The notes below the pieces were generated by a model, which was not told the origin of the DNA, searched no databases, and saw only the letters and a list, made by a program, of their open reading frames with translations. Below are positions 1 through 7,650 of a stretch of DNA of 15,240 nucleotides, in pieces. Numbering within the stretch: the first letter of the stretch is position 1; the number at the start of each line of letters is the position of its first letter. The stretch spans positions 1 to 15,240 of the forward strand of contig JACZKF010000114.1 of the NCBI GenBank assembly GCA_014860175.1, written 5' to 3'. Source of the DNA: Desulfuromonadales bacterium (GTDB lineage Bacteria > Desulfobacterota > Desulfuromonadia > Desulfuromonadales > JACZKF01). The position numbers and the translations under genes are program-made.

Positions 1-16
1 CACCCCCTCTCCCCAA

Positions 17-39
17 CCCTCTCCCACGAGGGGAGAGGG
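17..39. repeat. C/G-rich hairpin upstream of nifV
   Basis: Nine bases CCCTCTCCC at 17-25 pair perfectly with GGGAGAGGG at 31-39 around a 5-base loop, and more C-rich sequence lies to the left. Hairpins of this CCCTCTCCC/GGGAGAGGG kind are common dispersed intergenic repeats in GC-rich proteobacterial genomes. It could also act as a terminator for a gene to the left of the window, but the right arm is followed by AGCGAAAC, not a U-tract. Only one copy of this sequence is in the window, so dispersal cannot be tested here. Confidence 0.5.
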
Positions 40-64
40 AGCGAAACCTTTAGTGGAGAACACC

Positions 65-1201
65 ATGGACAACAAGGCGATCGTCATCGATGATACTACC
101 CTGCGTGACGGCGAGCAGACCGCCGGCGTCGTCTTCTCCCTCGAGGAAAAGAAAGAGATCGCCCGCATGCTCGACGCCATCGGCGTCGGCGAGATCGAAT
201 GCGGCATCCCGGCCATGGGCAAGACGGAACAGGCGAGCGTAGGGGCGCTGGTCGAGATGGGGCTCAAGGCTCGGCTGATCACCTGGAATCGCGCCACCAT
301 CGGTGACATCCAGGCGTCGCTGGCCTGCGGGGTGACGGCGGTCGATATCTCTGTCTCGGTCTCGGACATCCACATCGAGCACAAGCTGAAAAAGAGTCGC
401 GCTTGGGTGCGGGAACAGCTCAAGGTCGCTCTCGGCTTTGCCAAGGAGCACAACCTCTATGTCTGCGTCGGTGGCGAGGACGCCAGCCGCGCCGATCTCG
501 CTTTCCTGGCCGAACTGGTGGATCTCGCCCGCAGTCTCGGCGCCGACCGCTTCCGCTACTGCGACACTCTCGGTGTCCTTGACCCCTTCGCCATTTACGA
601 GCAGGTGCGATTTCTGCGGCAGCGGGTGCCGGGGCTCGACCTCGAAGTCCACACCCACAACGACCTCGGCCTGGCGACCGCCAATGCCCTGGCCGGGCTG
701 AAAGGGGGGGCGCGTTTCGTCAACACCACCGTCAACGGCCTCGGCGAGCGCGCCGGCAATGCCGCCCTGGAGGAGGTGGTGATGGCGCTGCGCCATGCCT
801 GCGGCATCGAGACCGGTATCGACAGCGCCCGTTTCGTCGAGCTGTCGCACCTGGTCGGCGCGGCGAGCTGCCGGCCGGTGCCGGAGTGGAAGGCGGTGGT
901 CGGCGCGCGGGTCTTTGCCCACGAGTCGGGGCTGCATGCCGATGGTGTGCTGAAAAGTTCGCGCAACTACGAGGGGTTCGACCCGGCCGAAGTCGGCCTG
1001 CACCGCCATATCGTCCTCGGCAAACACTCCGGCAGCCACGGCCTCGGCTACCGTCTGCGTCAGCTCGGGATTCATCTCGAGGGTGGCGAGCTCGATACCT
1101 TGCTCGACATGGTGCGGGATCTGGCGCAGCGCAGCAAACGCCCCCTCGACGATGCCCAACTCCTCCGGCTCTGTCGGCCGATGCACAACCTTGCGTCATG
1201 A
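65..1201 (+). CDS. nifV: Homocitrate synthase NifV
   Basis: Condenses acetyl-CoA with 2-oxoglutarate to homocitrate, the organic ligand of the nitrogenase FeMo-cofactor; cytosolic. The 378 residues are the usual NifV length and form an HMGL-like/DRE TIM barrel. TTLRDGEQT (11-19) carries the catalytic Arg14 and metal ligand Asp15. The other metal-site histidines are in HTHND (196-200), followed by NGLGERAGN (224-232). The C-terminal part has HESGLHADG and the VLGKHSG signature. A GTG at 53 is in frame, but GGAG at 55-58 lies 6 bases before ATG 65, so ATG 65 is the better start. Homocitrate synthases of lysine synthesis and isopropylmalate synthases are relatives. The compact length, without a LeuA regulatory domain, and the GERAGNAALEEV stretch favour NifV. 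No other nif gene is visible, so the nitrogen-fixation role rests on sequence similarity. The stop overlaps the start of the next gene. Confidence 0.9.
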   Translation: MDNKAIVIDDTTLRDGEQTAGVVFSLEEKKEIARMLDAIGVGEIECGIPAMGKTEQASVGALVEMGLKARLITWNRATIGDIQASLACGVTAVDISVSVSDIHIEHKLKKSRAWVREQLKVALGFAKEHNLYVCVGGEDASRADLAFLAELVDLARSLGADRFRYCDTLGVLDPFAIYEQVRFLRQRVPGLDLEVHTHNDLGLATANALAGLKGGARFVNTTVNGLGERAGNAALEEVVMALRHACGIETGIDSARFVELSHLVGAASCRPVPEWKAVVGARVFAHESGLHADGVLKSSRNYEGFDPAEVGLHRHIVLGKHSGSHGLGYRLRQLGIHLEGGELDTLLDMVRDLAQRSKRPLDDAQLLRLCRPMHNLAS

Positions 1202-2016
1202 ACCAGGTACGGATGGTGGTGGCGCAGGAGAACGACTGGCGGGCATTTCTCACCCTGGCCGCCGCCGAGGGGTGGCGGGTGCCACAAAGTGAGATCGCCT
1301 TTCACCGCCGTCCCGGTCACTCGTTGGCCCTTGCCCTGCGCCGCGGGGAAGAAACGATCGGTTTCGTCACCGCCGTTCCGCACCAGAAAAGTGGGTGGAT
1401 TGGCAACTTGTTGGTCAGGCAAAATGAACGAGGGCAGGGGCTAGGGGCGAGGCTTTTTGACGCTGCCACCGAGGATCTGAAGAAACGGGGAGCAGGGTCA
1501 CTGTGGCTGACTGCCTCCCGCCTGGGGGAGGCCCTGTATGCCCGTCGTGGTTTCCATCCGCACGGGCAGGTTCTCCGATGGGTCCGAAGCTCCGGCGGGG
1601 AAGGGAAGGAAGCCAGGCATTTCGCCACGGTGCTGCAGGCCCAGGCAGCCGACAAGGCGGTGTGGCGGGAATCCCGGGAGAATCTTCTCGCGCATCTTTC
1701 CACCAGGAATGTCTGGCTAGCCAAAGGGGGTAGCGTCGCCCTGCTGCAACACGACAGAGAGCAGCAGATCATTGGCCCGTGGCTGAAATCGGGGGATGGA
1801 AATGGCTGTTGGGCGCTATTGGACGAGATGGTGGCGGTTGCCACCCCCGGCCGCGAGCTGGTAATCGACGCCATCGACTCTCCCGGGGCCGGAAGAAAAC
1901 TGTTGTCGGCTGATTTCACTTGCGCCGGCGAAACCCTGCTGATGGCTGCCGGAGCCACTCAGGGTGTCCGGCTTGACCAGCTTTATGCTTTGGCCAGTTT
2001 GGGGAGCATCGGGTAA
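1198..2016 (+). CDS. GNAT-family N-acetyltransferase, two-domain
   Basis: A 272-residue protein that starts inside the nifV stop codon (ATGA at 1198-1201), so the two are probably translationally coupled. The frame stays open far upstream, but that part only overlaps nifV in another frame, so ATG 1198 is the sensible start. Residues 1-125 form a GNAT fold: beta-strand IGNLLV, then the acetyl-CoA pyrophosphate loop RGQGLG (78-83) and its helix, then ALYARRGF (112-119), the usual GNAT motif B. Residues about 140-272 resemble the C-terminal GNAT-like half seen in two-domain acetyltransferases (Acetyltransf_18 type), with IIGPW (191-195) and a closing mixed alpha/beta segment. The acceptor substrate cannot be told from sequence. 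Position in the nifV transcript suggests co-expression under nitrogen-fixing conditions, but this is inference. Confidence 0.8.
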   Translation: MNQVRMVVAQENDWRAFLTLAAAEGWRVPQSEIAFHRRPGHSLALALRRGEETIGFVTAVPHQKSGWIGNLLVRQNERGQGLGARLFDAATEDLKKRGAGSLWLTASRLGEALYARRGFHPHGQVLRWVRSSGGEGKEARHFATVLQAQAADKAVWRESRENLLAHLSTRNVWLAKGGSVALLQHDREQQIIGPWLKSGDGNGCWALLDEMVAVATPGRELVIDAIDSPGAGRKLLSADFTCAGETLLMAAGATQGVRLDQLYALASLGSIG

Positions 2017-2166
2017 GCTGAGCTTGCCGCCCCTTTCCGAGAGGTCGACCCAGACCTGCTGTTCCGCCCCGCGAGGCGCCATGCAGTAGCCCGCATTTAC
2101 TCTGCCGGAAGTATGGTGAGGGGAATAACGGCTGCCGTGGTACTATATCTGTTTTCAGGAGCTCGC

Positions 2167-3453
2167 ATGATGGACCCCCTTGATTTCAGCATCACCCGGC
2201 TCGGCGACTGCCGCTTCCCCTCCCCCATGCAGGGGGCGCGGTTCACCGGTGACGCGGAGCGCCTCCTCTACCACGACCGGTTTCAGGATCTGCAGCCGTT
2301 CATCGCGGCCGGGAAGGAGCCGCCGGCGCTGGAACTGGCCGGCCCCCGCAAGCAGATATTTTTCAATCCGGCGGCCATCGCCTGCGGCATCGTCACCTGC
2401 GGCGGTCTCTGCCCCGGCACCAACGACGTTATCCGTTCCCTGGTCCTGAGCCTCTATCATCACTACGGGGTGCGGCGAATCTACGGATTTCGCTACGGTT
2501 ACGAGGGGGTGGTCAAACGCCACGGTCACCTCCCCCTCATCCTCAGCCCCGAGGGGGTAAACCAGATCGGTGAGCTGGGGGGGACGATCCTCGCCTCCTC
2601 CCGTGGTCCCCAGGAGCCGGCCGAGATGGTCGATTATCTGGAGGAGCTGGGGATCAGCATACTGTTCGCCATCGGCGGCGACGGCACCCTGAAGGGGGCG
2701 GCCCGGATCGCCGAGGAAGCGGCTCGGCGGGGAAGAAAGATCAGCGTCATCGGCATCCCCAAGACGATCGACAACGACATCTCCTTCGTCCAGAAGACCT
2801 TCGGTTTCGAGACTGCGGTAGCCGAGGCCCACCGGGCCGTCTACGCCGCCCACACGGAAGCGATCGGAGCCCGCAACGGCATCGGCCTGGTCAAGCTGAT
2901 GGGGCGCGACTCCGGTTTCATCGCCGCCTACACGGCGCTGATCGACAGCCAGGTAAACTTCTGCCTGGTGCCGGAGACCCCATTTACCATGGAAAGGTTC
3001 CTGAGGAGCCTGGGTGAGCGGATGGAGAGCCGGGGTCATGCGGTCATCGTCGTCGCCGAAGGGGCCGGCCAGGAGCTGCTGGCCCCCACGGCGGAGCGCG
3101 ACGCCTCGGGGAACCTCAAGCCCGGGGATATCGGGACCTATCTGCGCGACGCCATCGCGGGGCATTTCGCCAGCAGCGGCATGAAGAGCATTATCAAGTA
3201 CATCGACCCGAGCTACATCATCCGCAGCCAGCCGGCCAACCCCCACGATTCGGCGTTCTGCCTGCTGCTGGGGCACTACGCGGTCCATGCCGGCATGAGC
3301 GGCCGGACCGGGATGGTCGTGGGGTTCTGGAACCACCAGTTCACCCACGTCCCGATCGCCCTGGCCACCCGGGAGAGGAAAAAGATCGACCCCGAGGGGA
3401 GGCTCTGGAACAGCGTGCTGGCGTCCACCGGCCAGCCGCGGGAGCTGCGCTGA
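2167..3453 (+). CDS. ATP-dependent 6-phosphofructokinase (atypical, long form)
   Basis: Phosphorylates fructose 6-phosphate to fructose 1,6-bisphosphate in glycolysis; cytosolic. The protein has 428 residues, longer than the about 320 of E. coli PfkA because of a roughly 65-residue N-terminal extension. CGGLCPGTN (78-86) is the nucleotide-binding glycine loop. GGDGT (170-174) has Gly where pyrophosphate-using enzymes have Asp, indicating ATP. PKTIDND (198-204) contains the catalytic Asp pair. MGRDSGF (245-251) and YIDPSY (345-350) contact the sugar phosphate. Lysine in PKTIDND together with GGDG is the pattern of the atypical ATP enzymes of plants, trypanosomes and some bacteria. The open frame begins at 2113, but AGGAG at 2157-2161 sits 5 bases before ATG 2167, with another ATG directly after. 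The 150 bases upstream hold no gene I can support. A strong hairpin follows the gene. Confidence 0.9.
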   Translation: MMDPLDFSITRLGDCRFPSPMQGARFTGDAERLLYHDRFQDLQPFIAAGKEPPALELAGPRKQIFFNPAAIACGIVTCGGLCPGTNDVIRSLVLSLYHHYGVRRIYGFRYGYEGVVKRHGHLPLILSPEGVNQIGELGGTILASSRGPQEPAEMVDYLEELGISILFAIGGDGTLKGAARIAEEAARRGRKISVIGIPKTIDNDISFVQKTFGFETAVAEAHRAVYAAHTEAIGARNGIGLVKLMGRDSGFIAAYTALIDSQVNFCLVPETPFTMERFLRSLGERMESRGHAVIVVAEGAGQELLAPTAERDASGNLKPGDIGTYLRDAIAGHFASSGMKSIIKYIDPSYIIRSQPANPHDSAFCLLLGHYAVHAGMSGRTGMVVGFWNHQFTHVPIALATRERKKIDPEGRLWNSVLASTGQPRELR

Positions 3454-3522
3454 TAGGGCGATTGGGTTGAGGAGAAAACAGCTTTTTCCCGGAAGGGGAA
3501 CAAGCGTTCGCATGGATTCAAT

Positions 3523-3552
3523 GGGTCTACGGCTTTGCCGTAGACCCTTGTT
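3523..3552 (+). terminator. Rho-independent terminator after phosphofructokinase
   Basis: GGGTCTACGGC (3523-3533) pairs perfectly with GCCGTAGACCC (3537-3547) around a TTT loop. The 11-bp stem is followed by TTGTTCTTTTC. It lies 70 bases past the phosphofructokinase stop and isolates it from the ABC operon. The U-tract is interrupted but adequate. Confidence 0.85.
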
Positions 3553-3620
3553 CTTTTCTGCTCTGTCCGGGCTGCCGATCGGCGATAAATTTCCACCAGG
3601 TCAAATCGTAAAATATCGGC

Positions 3621-3649
3621 TTGACACTAAAAATTGTATTTAGTAATCT
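3621..3649 (+). promoter_or_regulatory. Sigma-70-like promoter of the ABC operon with an embedded dyad
   Basis: The stretch 3454-3758 (305 bases) has no gene; it holds the terminator at 3523 and this element. A consensus -35 TTGACA is at 3621-3626 and a weak -10 TAATCT at 3644-3649, spaced 17 bases. Between and over them is an imperfect palindrome, ACTAAA-N7-TTTAGT (3626-3644), placed where a repressor would block RNA polymerase. The surrounding 3600-3670 is the most AT-rich part of the window. The -10 matches the consensus at only three of six bases, so the exact start site is uncertain. Confidence 0.55.
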
Positions 3650-3758
3650 TTTTAATACTTTTTTAATGGGAGGGGGTAACTCTGGGGTTTCATGGAGGCT
3701 GGCACTTTGTCTGCCGGTGCTTTCCGACTCACAACGACCATCTGCTTAAGGAGGAAAG

Positions 3759-4976
3759 ATGAAAAGAAAGCTGTTCAGTGTTCTGCTGGCCCTGTCTTTT
3801 GTTCTGCTCTCTTTTGTAGGCGCTCACGCCTCCACCCCGGTCAAGATCGGCTTTATTTATATCATGTCGGGGCCCCTTTCTGCCTATGGCCAGTTCGCCA
3901 AGCAAGGGGCCGAGCTGGCCATCCAGGAAATCAATGCCACCGGTGGAATCGACGGCCGCCAGGTACAAGGCTTTTTTGAAGACTCGACCGGCAAAGCCGA
4001 TGTTGCCTTGCGGGCCATGCGGAAATTGGTCTTCCAGGACAAAGTCGATATTCTCGTCGGCCTTGATTCGAGTGGTGTTGCCGACACCGTCGTTCCCTCC
4101 ATTGCCCAGATGAAAGTTCCTCTGATCATCACCCATGCAGCGACGCCTGATGTCACCGGAAAATTCTGCAACAAATACACCTTCCGCATTTCACTGAATA
4201 TCAACCAAAACGTTAAGGCCGGTGCCCTTATCGCCAACGAGACCGGGGCCAAAAAATGGACCACCGTCGGGCCCGATTATGCTTTCGGCCACCAATCGTG
4301 GGAATATTTTCAAAAATACCTGGGTGAACTGAATCCAAAAGCGACCTTTTTGAGCAAGGATCAGGTTGCCTTCCCCCCCTTCAATACGACAGATTTCAGC
4401 TCCTACATTACCAAAGTGATGAACAGCAAGCCCGATGGCGTCTTTATCTCCTTGTGGGGTGGCAACCTGATAGACTTTGTTCGTCAGGGGACCAGCATGG
4501 GATTCTTCAATGGAGATTTCCAAGTCCTGATGTCACTGGGAGCGGCGACAGAAGTTCTGACCGCGCTTGGCGACAAAATGCCGGAAGGTCTCTGGGTCGG
4601 CACCAGGTACTGGTTCCTGGCGAACGATTCTCCTTTGAACAAGAAGTTTGTCGACAGCTACTATAAAAGTTACAACGCCTACCCCTCTTATAATGCGCAT
4701 GGAGCCTATAGCGCTGTTTATGCCTACCGCGCCGCCGCCAAAAAAGCCGGCTCCGTCGACAAGGAAGCCATTGTCAGTGCCCTCGAAGGGCTGCAGATCG
4801 AAGTTCCCACTGGTGTCGTAGAATTCCGCCAGGGAGACCATCAGGCGGTGACCGATGCTCACTGGGGGAAAATCGCCGCCGACCCTGGTTACCCGCACCG
4901 TATCCTCAAGCCGATCCGAATCTTCAAGGGCAAAGACATCACTCCCTCCGTGGCCGAAACGGGCTGCTCCATGTAA
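3759..4976 (+). CDS. ABC transporter substrate-binding protein, branched-chain amino acid/amide (HAAT) type
   Basis: Periplasmic ligand-binding component of the import system encoded by the next four genes. It has 405 residues. The signal peptide has a basic start (MKRK), a hydrophobic core at about 5-20, and a probable cleavage after Ala-His-Ala (22-24). No lipobox is seen, so it should be free in the periplasm. The mature part begins PVKIGFIYIMSGPLSAYG, typical of the type I periplasmic-binding fold of LivJ/LivK-like proteins, followed by QGAELAIQEINATGGIDGR and ITHAATPDVTG around the hinge and ligand cleft. A strong ribosome site AAGGAGG (3748-3754) precedes ATG 3759 by 4 bases. The ligand cannot be assigned: this family covers branched-chain amino acids, urea/amides, and aromatic or short-chain acids. 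A hairpin after the stop probably lets this gene be expressed above the permeases. Confidence 0.88.
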   Translation: MKRKLFSVLLALSFVLLSFVGAHASTPVKIGFIYIMSGPLSAYGQFAKQGAELAIQEINATGGIDGRQVQGFFEDSTGKADVALRAMRKLVFQDKVDILVGLDSSGVADTVVPSIAQMKVPLIITHAATPDVTGKFCNKYTFRISLNINQNVKAGALIANETGAKKWTTVGPDYAFGHQSWEYFQKYLGELNPKATFLSKDQVAFPPFNTTDFSSYITKVMNSKPDGVFISLWGGNLIDFVRQGTSMGFFNGDFQVLMSLGAATEVLTALGDKMPEGLWVGTRYWFLANDSPLNKKFVDSYYKSYNAYPSYNAHGAYSAVYAYRAAAKKAGSVDKEAIVSALEGLQIEVPTGVVEFRQGDHQAVTDAHWGKIAADPGYPHRILKPIRIFKGKDITPSVAETGCSM

Positions 4977-4982
4977 GTGACA

Positions 4983-5026
4983 GCTTCCTGGTTGCAGCGT
5001 GACGGTTGTTGCTGCGACCAGGAAGC
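4983..5026 (+). other. Intercistronic mRNA hairpin between binding protein and permease genes
   Basis: GCTTCCTGGT (4983-4992) pairs with ACCAGGAAGC (5017-5026), and GCAGC (4994-4998) with GCTGC (5011-5015), giving a stem of about 16 bp with one G-U pair and a 12-base loop. It begins 7 bases after the binding-protein stop. CGCCTCTGTTT follows, so it is not a good terminator. Stable hairpins at this place in binding-protein operons are known to protect the upstream message and/or cause partial termination, which would give more binding protein than membrane components. Confidence 0.7.
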
Positions 5027-5066
5027 GCCTCTGTTTAAATCCATAGGCACATTCACAGGAGTCGAG

Positions 5067-5927
5067 ATGGAGACCCTGCTGCTGAACACCTTGAACGGGC
5101 TGAGCTGGGGCATGTTGTTGTTTCTCATTGCCGTCGGATTGACAACTGTGTTCGGCGTCATGGGGATTCTCAACTTCGCTCATGGCTCATTGTTCATGCT
5201 GGGAGCGTATTTGTGCATGCAGTCCATGCAGATTTTCCATTCCTTTTGGTACGGACTATTGATCGGCCCTCTGTGTGTGGTAGCAATTGGGGTTATAGTC
5301 GAAAAATATCTGTTGAAAAGAATTTATGGCAGGAATGTTTCTTACCAATTGTTGCTCACGTTTGCCCTGCTGTTGATCCTGGATGACGGTGTAAGAATGA
5401 TCTGGGGTTCCGGGTACTACGTGGTTGAGCCTCCGCAAATCCTCAGCGGCATAATCACCCTGTTCGGCCAGAATTACCCTGTTTACCGGTTTTTTCTGAT
5501 CCTCCTTGGGCCAGTCGTCGGGATTGCGCTGTGGTCTTTTTTTCATTTTACGCGTTGGGGAAAAACAGTACGAGCCGCTTCTTTCGATAACGTCATGGCC
5601 GAAGGGGTCGGCATCAATGTGCCCTTGATTTATACCGGAGTTTTTGCCCTGGGTACCTGGCTGGCCGCACTGGGCGGGGCGCTGGCCGCCCCCCTGCAGA
5701 GCCTCAACCCTTCCATGGGCGATAAGATCATCATCCAAAGCTTCATCGTTGTCGTGGTCGGTGGGATGGGCAGTTTTCCGGGAGCGTTTGCCGGGGCATT
5801 GCTGATCGGTTTGCTCGAATCGTTCGGAACCGTATTCGCAGGAAGGATGCAGATGGCCATCCCTTATATTCTGCTGGCCGTCATCCTTCTGTTCAAGCCG
5901 AACGGGCTGTTTAAAAAGGGGGTGTGA
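5067..5927 (+). CDS. livH: Branched-chain amino acid-type ABC transporter permease LivH
   Basis: One of the two membrane subunits of the importer; inner membrane. The 286 residues match the usual LivH length. GLSWGMLLFLIAVGLTTVFG followed by GILNFAHGSLFMLGAY is the family's N-terminal signature. Several hydrophobic segments follow, and the cytoplasmic coupling loop contains GKTVRAASFDNVMAEGVGINV. The frame is open from 4977, but that would translate the hairpin. AGGAG at 5057-5061 lies 5 bases before ATG 5067, so this start was chosen. The C-terminus ends LLFKPNGLFKKGV, normal for the family. It is separated by 90 bases from the binding-protein gene and by 2 bases from livM. Confidence 0.9.
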   Translation: METLLLNTLNGLSWGMLLFLIAVGLTTVFGVMGILNFAHGSLFMLGAYLCMQSMQIFHSFWYGLLIGPLCVVAIGVIVEKYLLKRIYGRNVSYQLLLTFALLLILDDGVRMIWGSGYYVVEPPQILSGIITLFGQNYPVYRFFLILLGPVVGIALWSFFHFTRWGKTVRAASFDNVMAEGVGINVPLIYTGVFALGTWLAALGGALAAPLQSLNPSMGDKIIIQSFIVVVVGGMGSFPGAFAGALLIGLLESFGTVFAGRMQMAIPYILLAVILLFKPNGLFKKGV

Positions 5928-5929
5928 CC

Positions 5930-6889
5930 ATGGCGTTGCGAGCACATCTCAATATTGCCGGTCCGGCCGTCTTAGTCTTGGTTTTGATGATCGCGCCGCT
6001 GCTGGTACCTACTTACTGGGTCATGATTTTATCGGAGATCCTCATCCTCGGCTTGATGGCTGTCAGCTTCAACTTGCTGTTGGGTTACAGCGGTCTGCTC
6101 TCTTTCGGTCAGGGTGCTTTTTTCGGTATCGGTGCCTACAGTGCGGCTCTGATGTTACAGGCAGGCTACACAAATCTGTTCCTCATCCTCCTCGTAGGCA
6201 TGCTGTTGGCTCTCATCATTGCCGCCGTGGTCGGTTTTTTCTCGGTCAAATTAGATGAAATATTCTTTGCCATGATCACTCTCGGCTTTGGGATGCTTCT
6301 CTTTTCTATCGCTCATAATTGGCGGGATGTGACCAGAGGCAGTGACGGTTTGCCGGTATTCGTTTTGCCTACCCTGAATTTTTTCGGTGCGGAGGTGTCG
6401 TTCTATTCGCCGATCCACATGTACTATCTGGTTTTTTCGGTGGTCCTCGTCGCCATCGTTCTTCTCTGGTTGATCGTGCACTCACCTTTCGGCCTGGTTC
6501 TCAGGGCGACTCGAGAAAATAAGCAGCGAGTGTCTTTTGTCGGCGGGAAGGTCAATCTCCTCAGGATCGTCGCCTTTACTATCTCAGGGACCTTTACCGG
6601 CCTGGCCGGTGTCCTGTTCTGCCTGTTCAACAGCATGGCCACTCCGGAATTCATGCATTGGAGCTTTTCCGCCAAGCCGGTCATCATGTCGATTATCGGT
6701 GGAACCGGGGTTTTTCTCGGTCCTTTGTTTGGTGCCGCGATTTTTTTCTTTCTGGAGCAGATCATTATACGATTTACTGAAAACTGGATGCTGTTTCTCG
6801 GCGTCGTGCTCGTGCTGATCGTTATCTATTTCCCCCAAGGCGTCTTGGGGACCTTAAAGTCAAAATTATTGAAGGGGGAACCAAAATGA
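5930..6889 (+). CDS. livM: Branched-chain amino acid-type ABC transporter permease LivM
   Basis: Second membrane subunit of the importer, expected to pair with LivH. It has 319 residues with about eight to ten hydrophobic segments. LMAVSFNLLLGYSGLLSFGQ followed by GAFFGIGAY is the LivM signature near the N-terminus. The cytoplasmic coupling helix region is LVLRATRENKQRVSFVGG, and FPQGVLGTL closes the protein as in other LivM proteins. ATG 5930 follows the livH stop by 2 bases with GGGGGT (5918-5923) as ribosome site. A GTG at 5924 is a possible alternative and would add two residues. The end overlaps livG by ATGA (6886-6889). Base composition is clearly lower in GC than the flanking metabolic genes. 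Confidence 0.9.
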   Translation: MALRAHLNIAGPAVLVLVLMIAPLLVPTYWVMILSEILILGLMAVSFNLLLGYSGLLSFGQGAFFGIGAYSAALMLQAGYTNLFLILLVGMLLALIIAAVVGFFSVKLDEIFFAMITLGFGMLLFSIAHNWRDVTRGSDGLPVFVLPTLNFFGAEVSFYSPIHMYYLVFSVVLVAIVLLWLIVHSPFGLVLRATRENKQRVSFVGGKVNLLRIVAFTISGTFTGLAGVLFCLFNSMATPEFMHWSFSAKPVIMSIIGGTGVFLGPLFGAAIFFFLEQIIIRFTENWMLFLGVVLVLIVIYFPQGVLGTLKSKLLKGEPK

Positions 6890-7650
6890 AAAGCGATGCG
6901 GTTCTTCGGATCGATAATCTTGGCCACGACTACGGCAAGTTCAAGGTGATCGAAAATATTTCCCTGTCAATCGGAGCCGGAAAACTGTCGGCACTCATCG
7001 GCCCAAATGGTGCTGGCAAGACCACTTTCTATAATGCAATTTCGGGGAAATTCCCTCCGACCAGGGGAAGAGTTTTCCTGGCCGATGAGGACGTTACTGG
7101 GTTGCCATCGCATCGCATTGTCGATAAGGGGATGTGCCGATCTTTTCAGATTACCAACATCTTTACCCATCTGACGGTACAGGAGAATGTGGCGATTCCG
7201 TTGATCATCCAACAGAAAAAGCATTTCAAAATGTTTGGGAATGCTTTCAAAAACGGAGAGATGATCCATAAGGTCAGACAGGTTCTCGAACAGGTGGGTC
7301 TCGCCGATCGTGGCGAACAGGTGGTTGCCAACCTCGCCTACGGCGACAAGCGCCTGGTTGAGATGGCCATCGTATTGGCCAGGGTACCCCGGGTTATTCT
7401 CCTGGATGAGCCGACCGCAGGAATGAACCCGGAAGAAACCGAAAATATGATCCGCTTGATCAAAAAACTGGCCTCGGTCTCCGGCACCACCTTTTTTATC
7501 ACCGAGCATGACATGAAGGTTGTTTTCTCTCTGGCCGAAAAGATCTATGTCCTCCATCAAGGGCACCTTCTCGCCGAGGGTACCCCGGAGGAAATCCGCT
7601 CCAACACCGAGGTTCAGGAAGCTTACCTGGGGAGAAAAGTGCATGCTTGA
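6886..7650 (+). CDS. livG: ABC transporter ATP-binding protein LivG
   Basis: Cytoplasmic ATPase that drives the LivHM permease. It has 254 residues, the usual LivG length. Walker A is GPNGAGKT (39-46); the Q-loop region is around RSFQITNIF (85-93); the signature is NLAYGDKR (149-156), in the place of the more usual LSYGEQR; Walker B is VILLDEP (170-176) with catalytic Glu175; the H-loop is ITEHDM (205-210). The C-terminal segment AEGTPEEIRSNTEVQEAYLG is characteristic of LivG. The gene starts in the livM stop codon (ATGA) with AGGGGG upstream, and its last 8 bases overlap livF, implying tight coupling. Confidence 0.92.
   Translation: MKSDAVLRIDNLGHDYGKFKVIENISLSIGAGKLSALIGPNGAGKTTFYNAISGKFPPTRGRVFLADEDVTGLPSHRIVDKGMCRSFQITNIFTHLTVQENVAIPLIIQQKKHFKMFGNAFKNGEMIHKVRQVLEQVGLADRGEQVVANLAYGDKRLVEMAIVLARVPRVILLDEPTAGMNPEETENMIRLIKKLASVSGTTFFITEHDMKVVFSLAEKIYVLHQGHLLAEGTPEEIRSNTEVQEAYLGRKVHA

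Noticed and set aside
50..1186. A 378-codon antisense frame over nifV
   Set aside because: It mirrors the nifV codon pattern; no motif, and nifV is clearly the coding strand.
1816..2082. An 88-codon minus-strand frame between the acetyltransferase and phosphofructokinase genes
   Set aside because: Mostly antisense to the acetyltransferase C-terminus; the unshared part is short, and I recognise no family.
2155..3513. A 452-codon antisense frame over the phosphofructokinase gene
   Set aside because: Low-complexity translation with no recognisable motif; the sense frame encodes a complete enzyme family signature.
3692..3979. A 95-codon frame beginning in the leader of the substrate-binding protein gene
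   Set aside because: It mostly overlaps the signal peptide and N-terminus of the binding protein in another frame and has no ribosome site comparable to AAGGAGG before ATG 3759.
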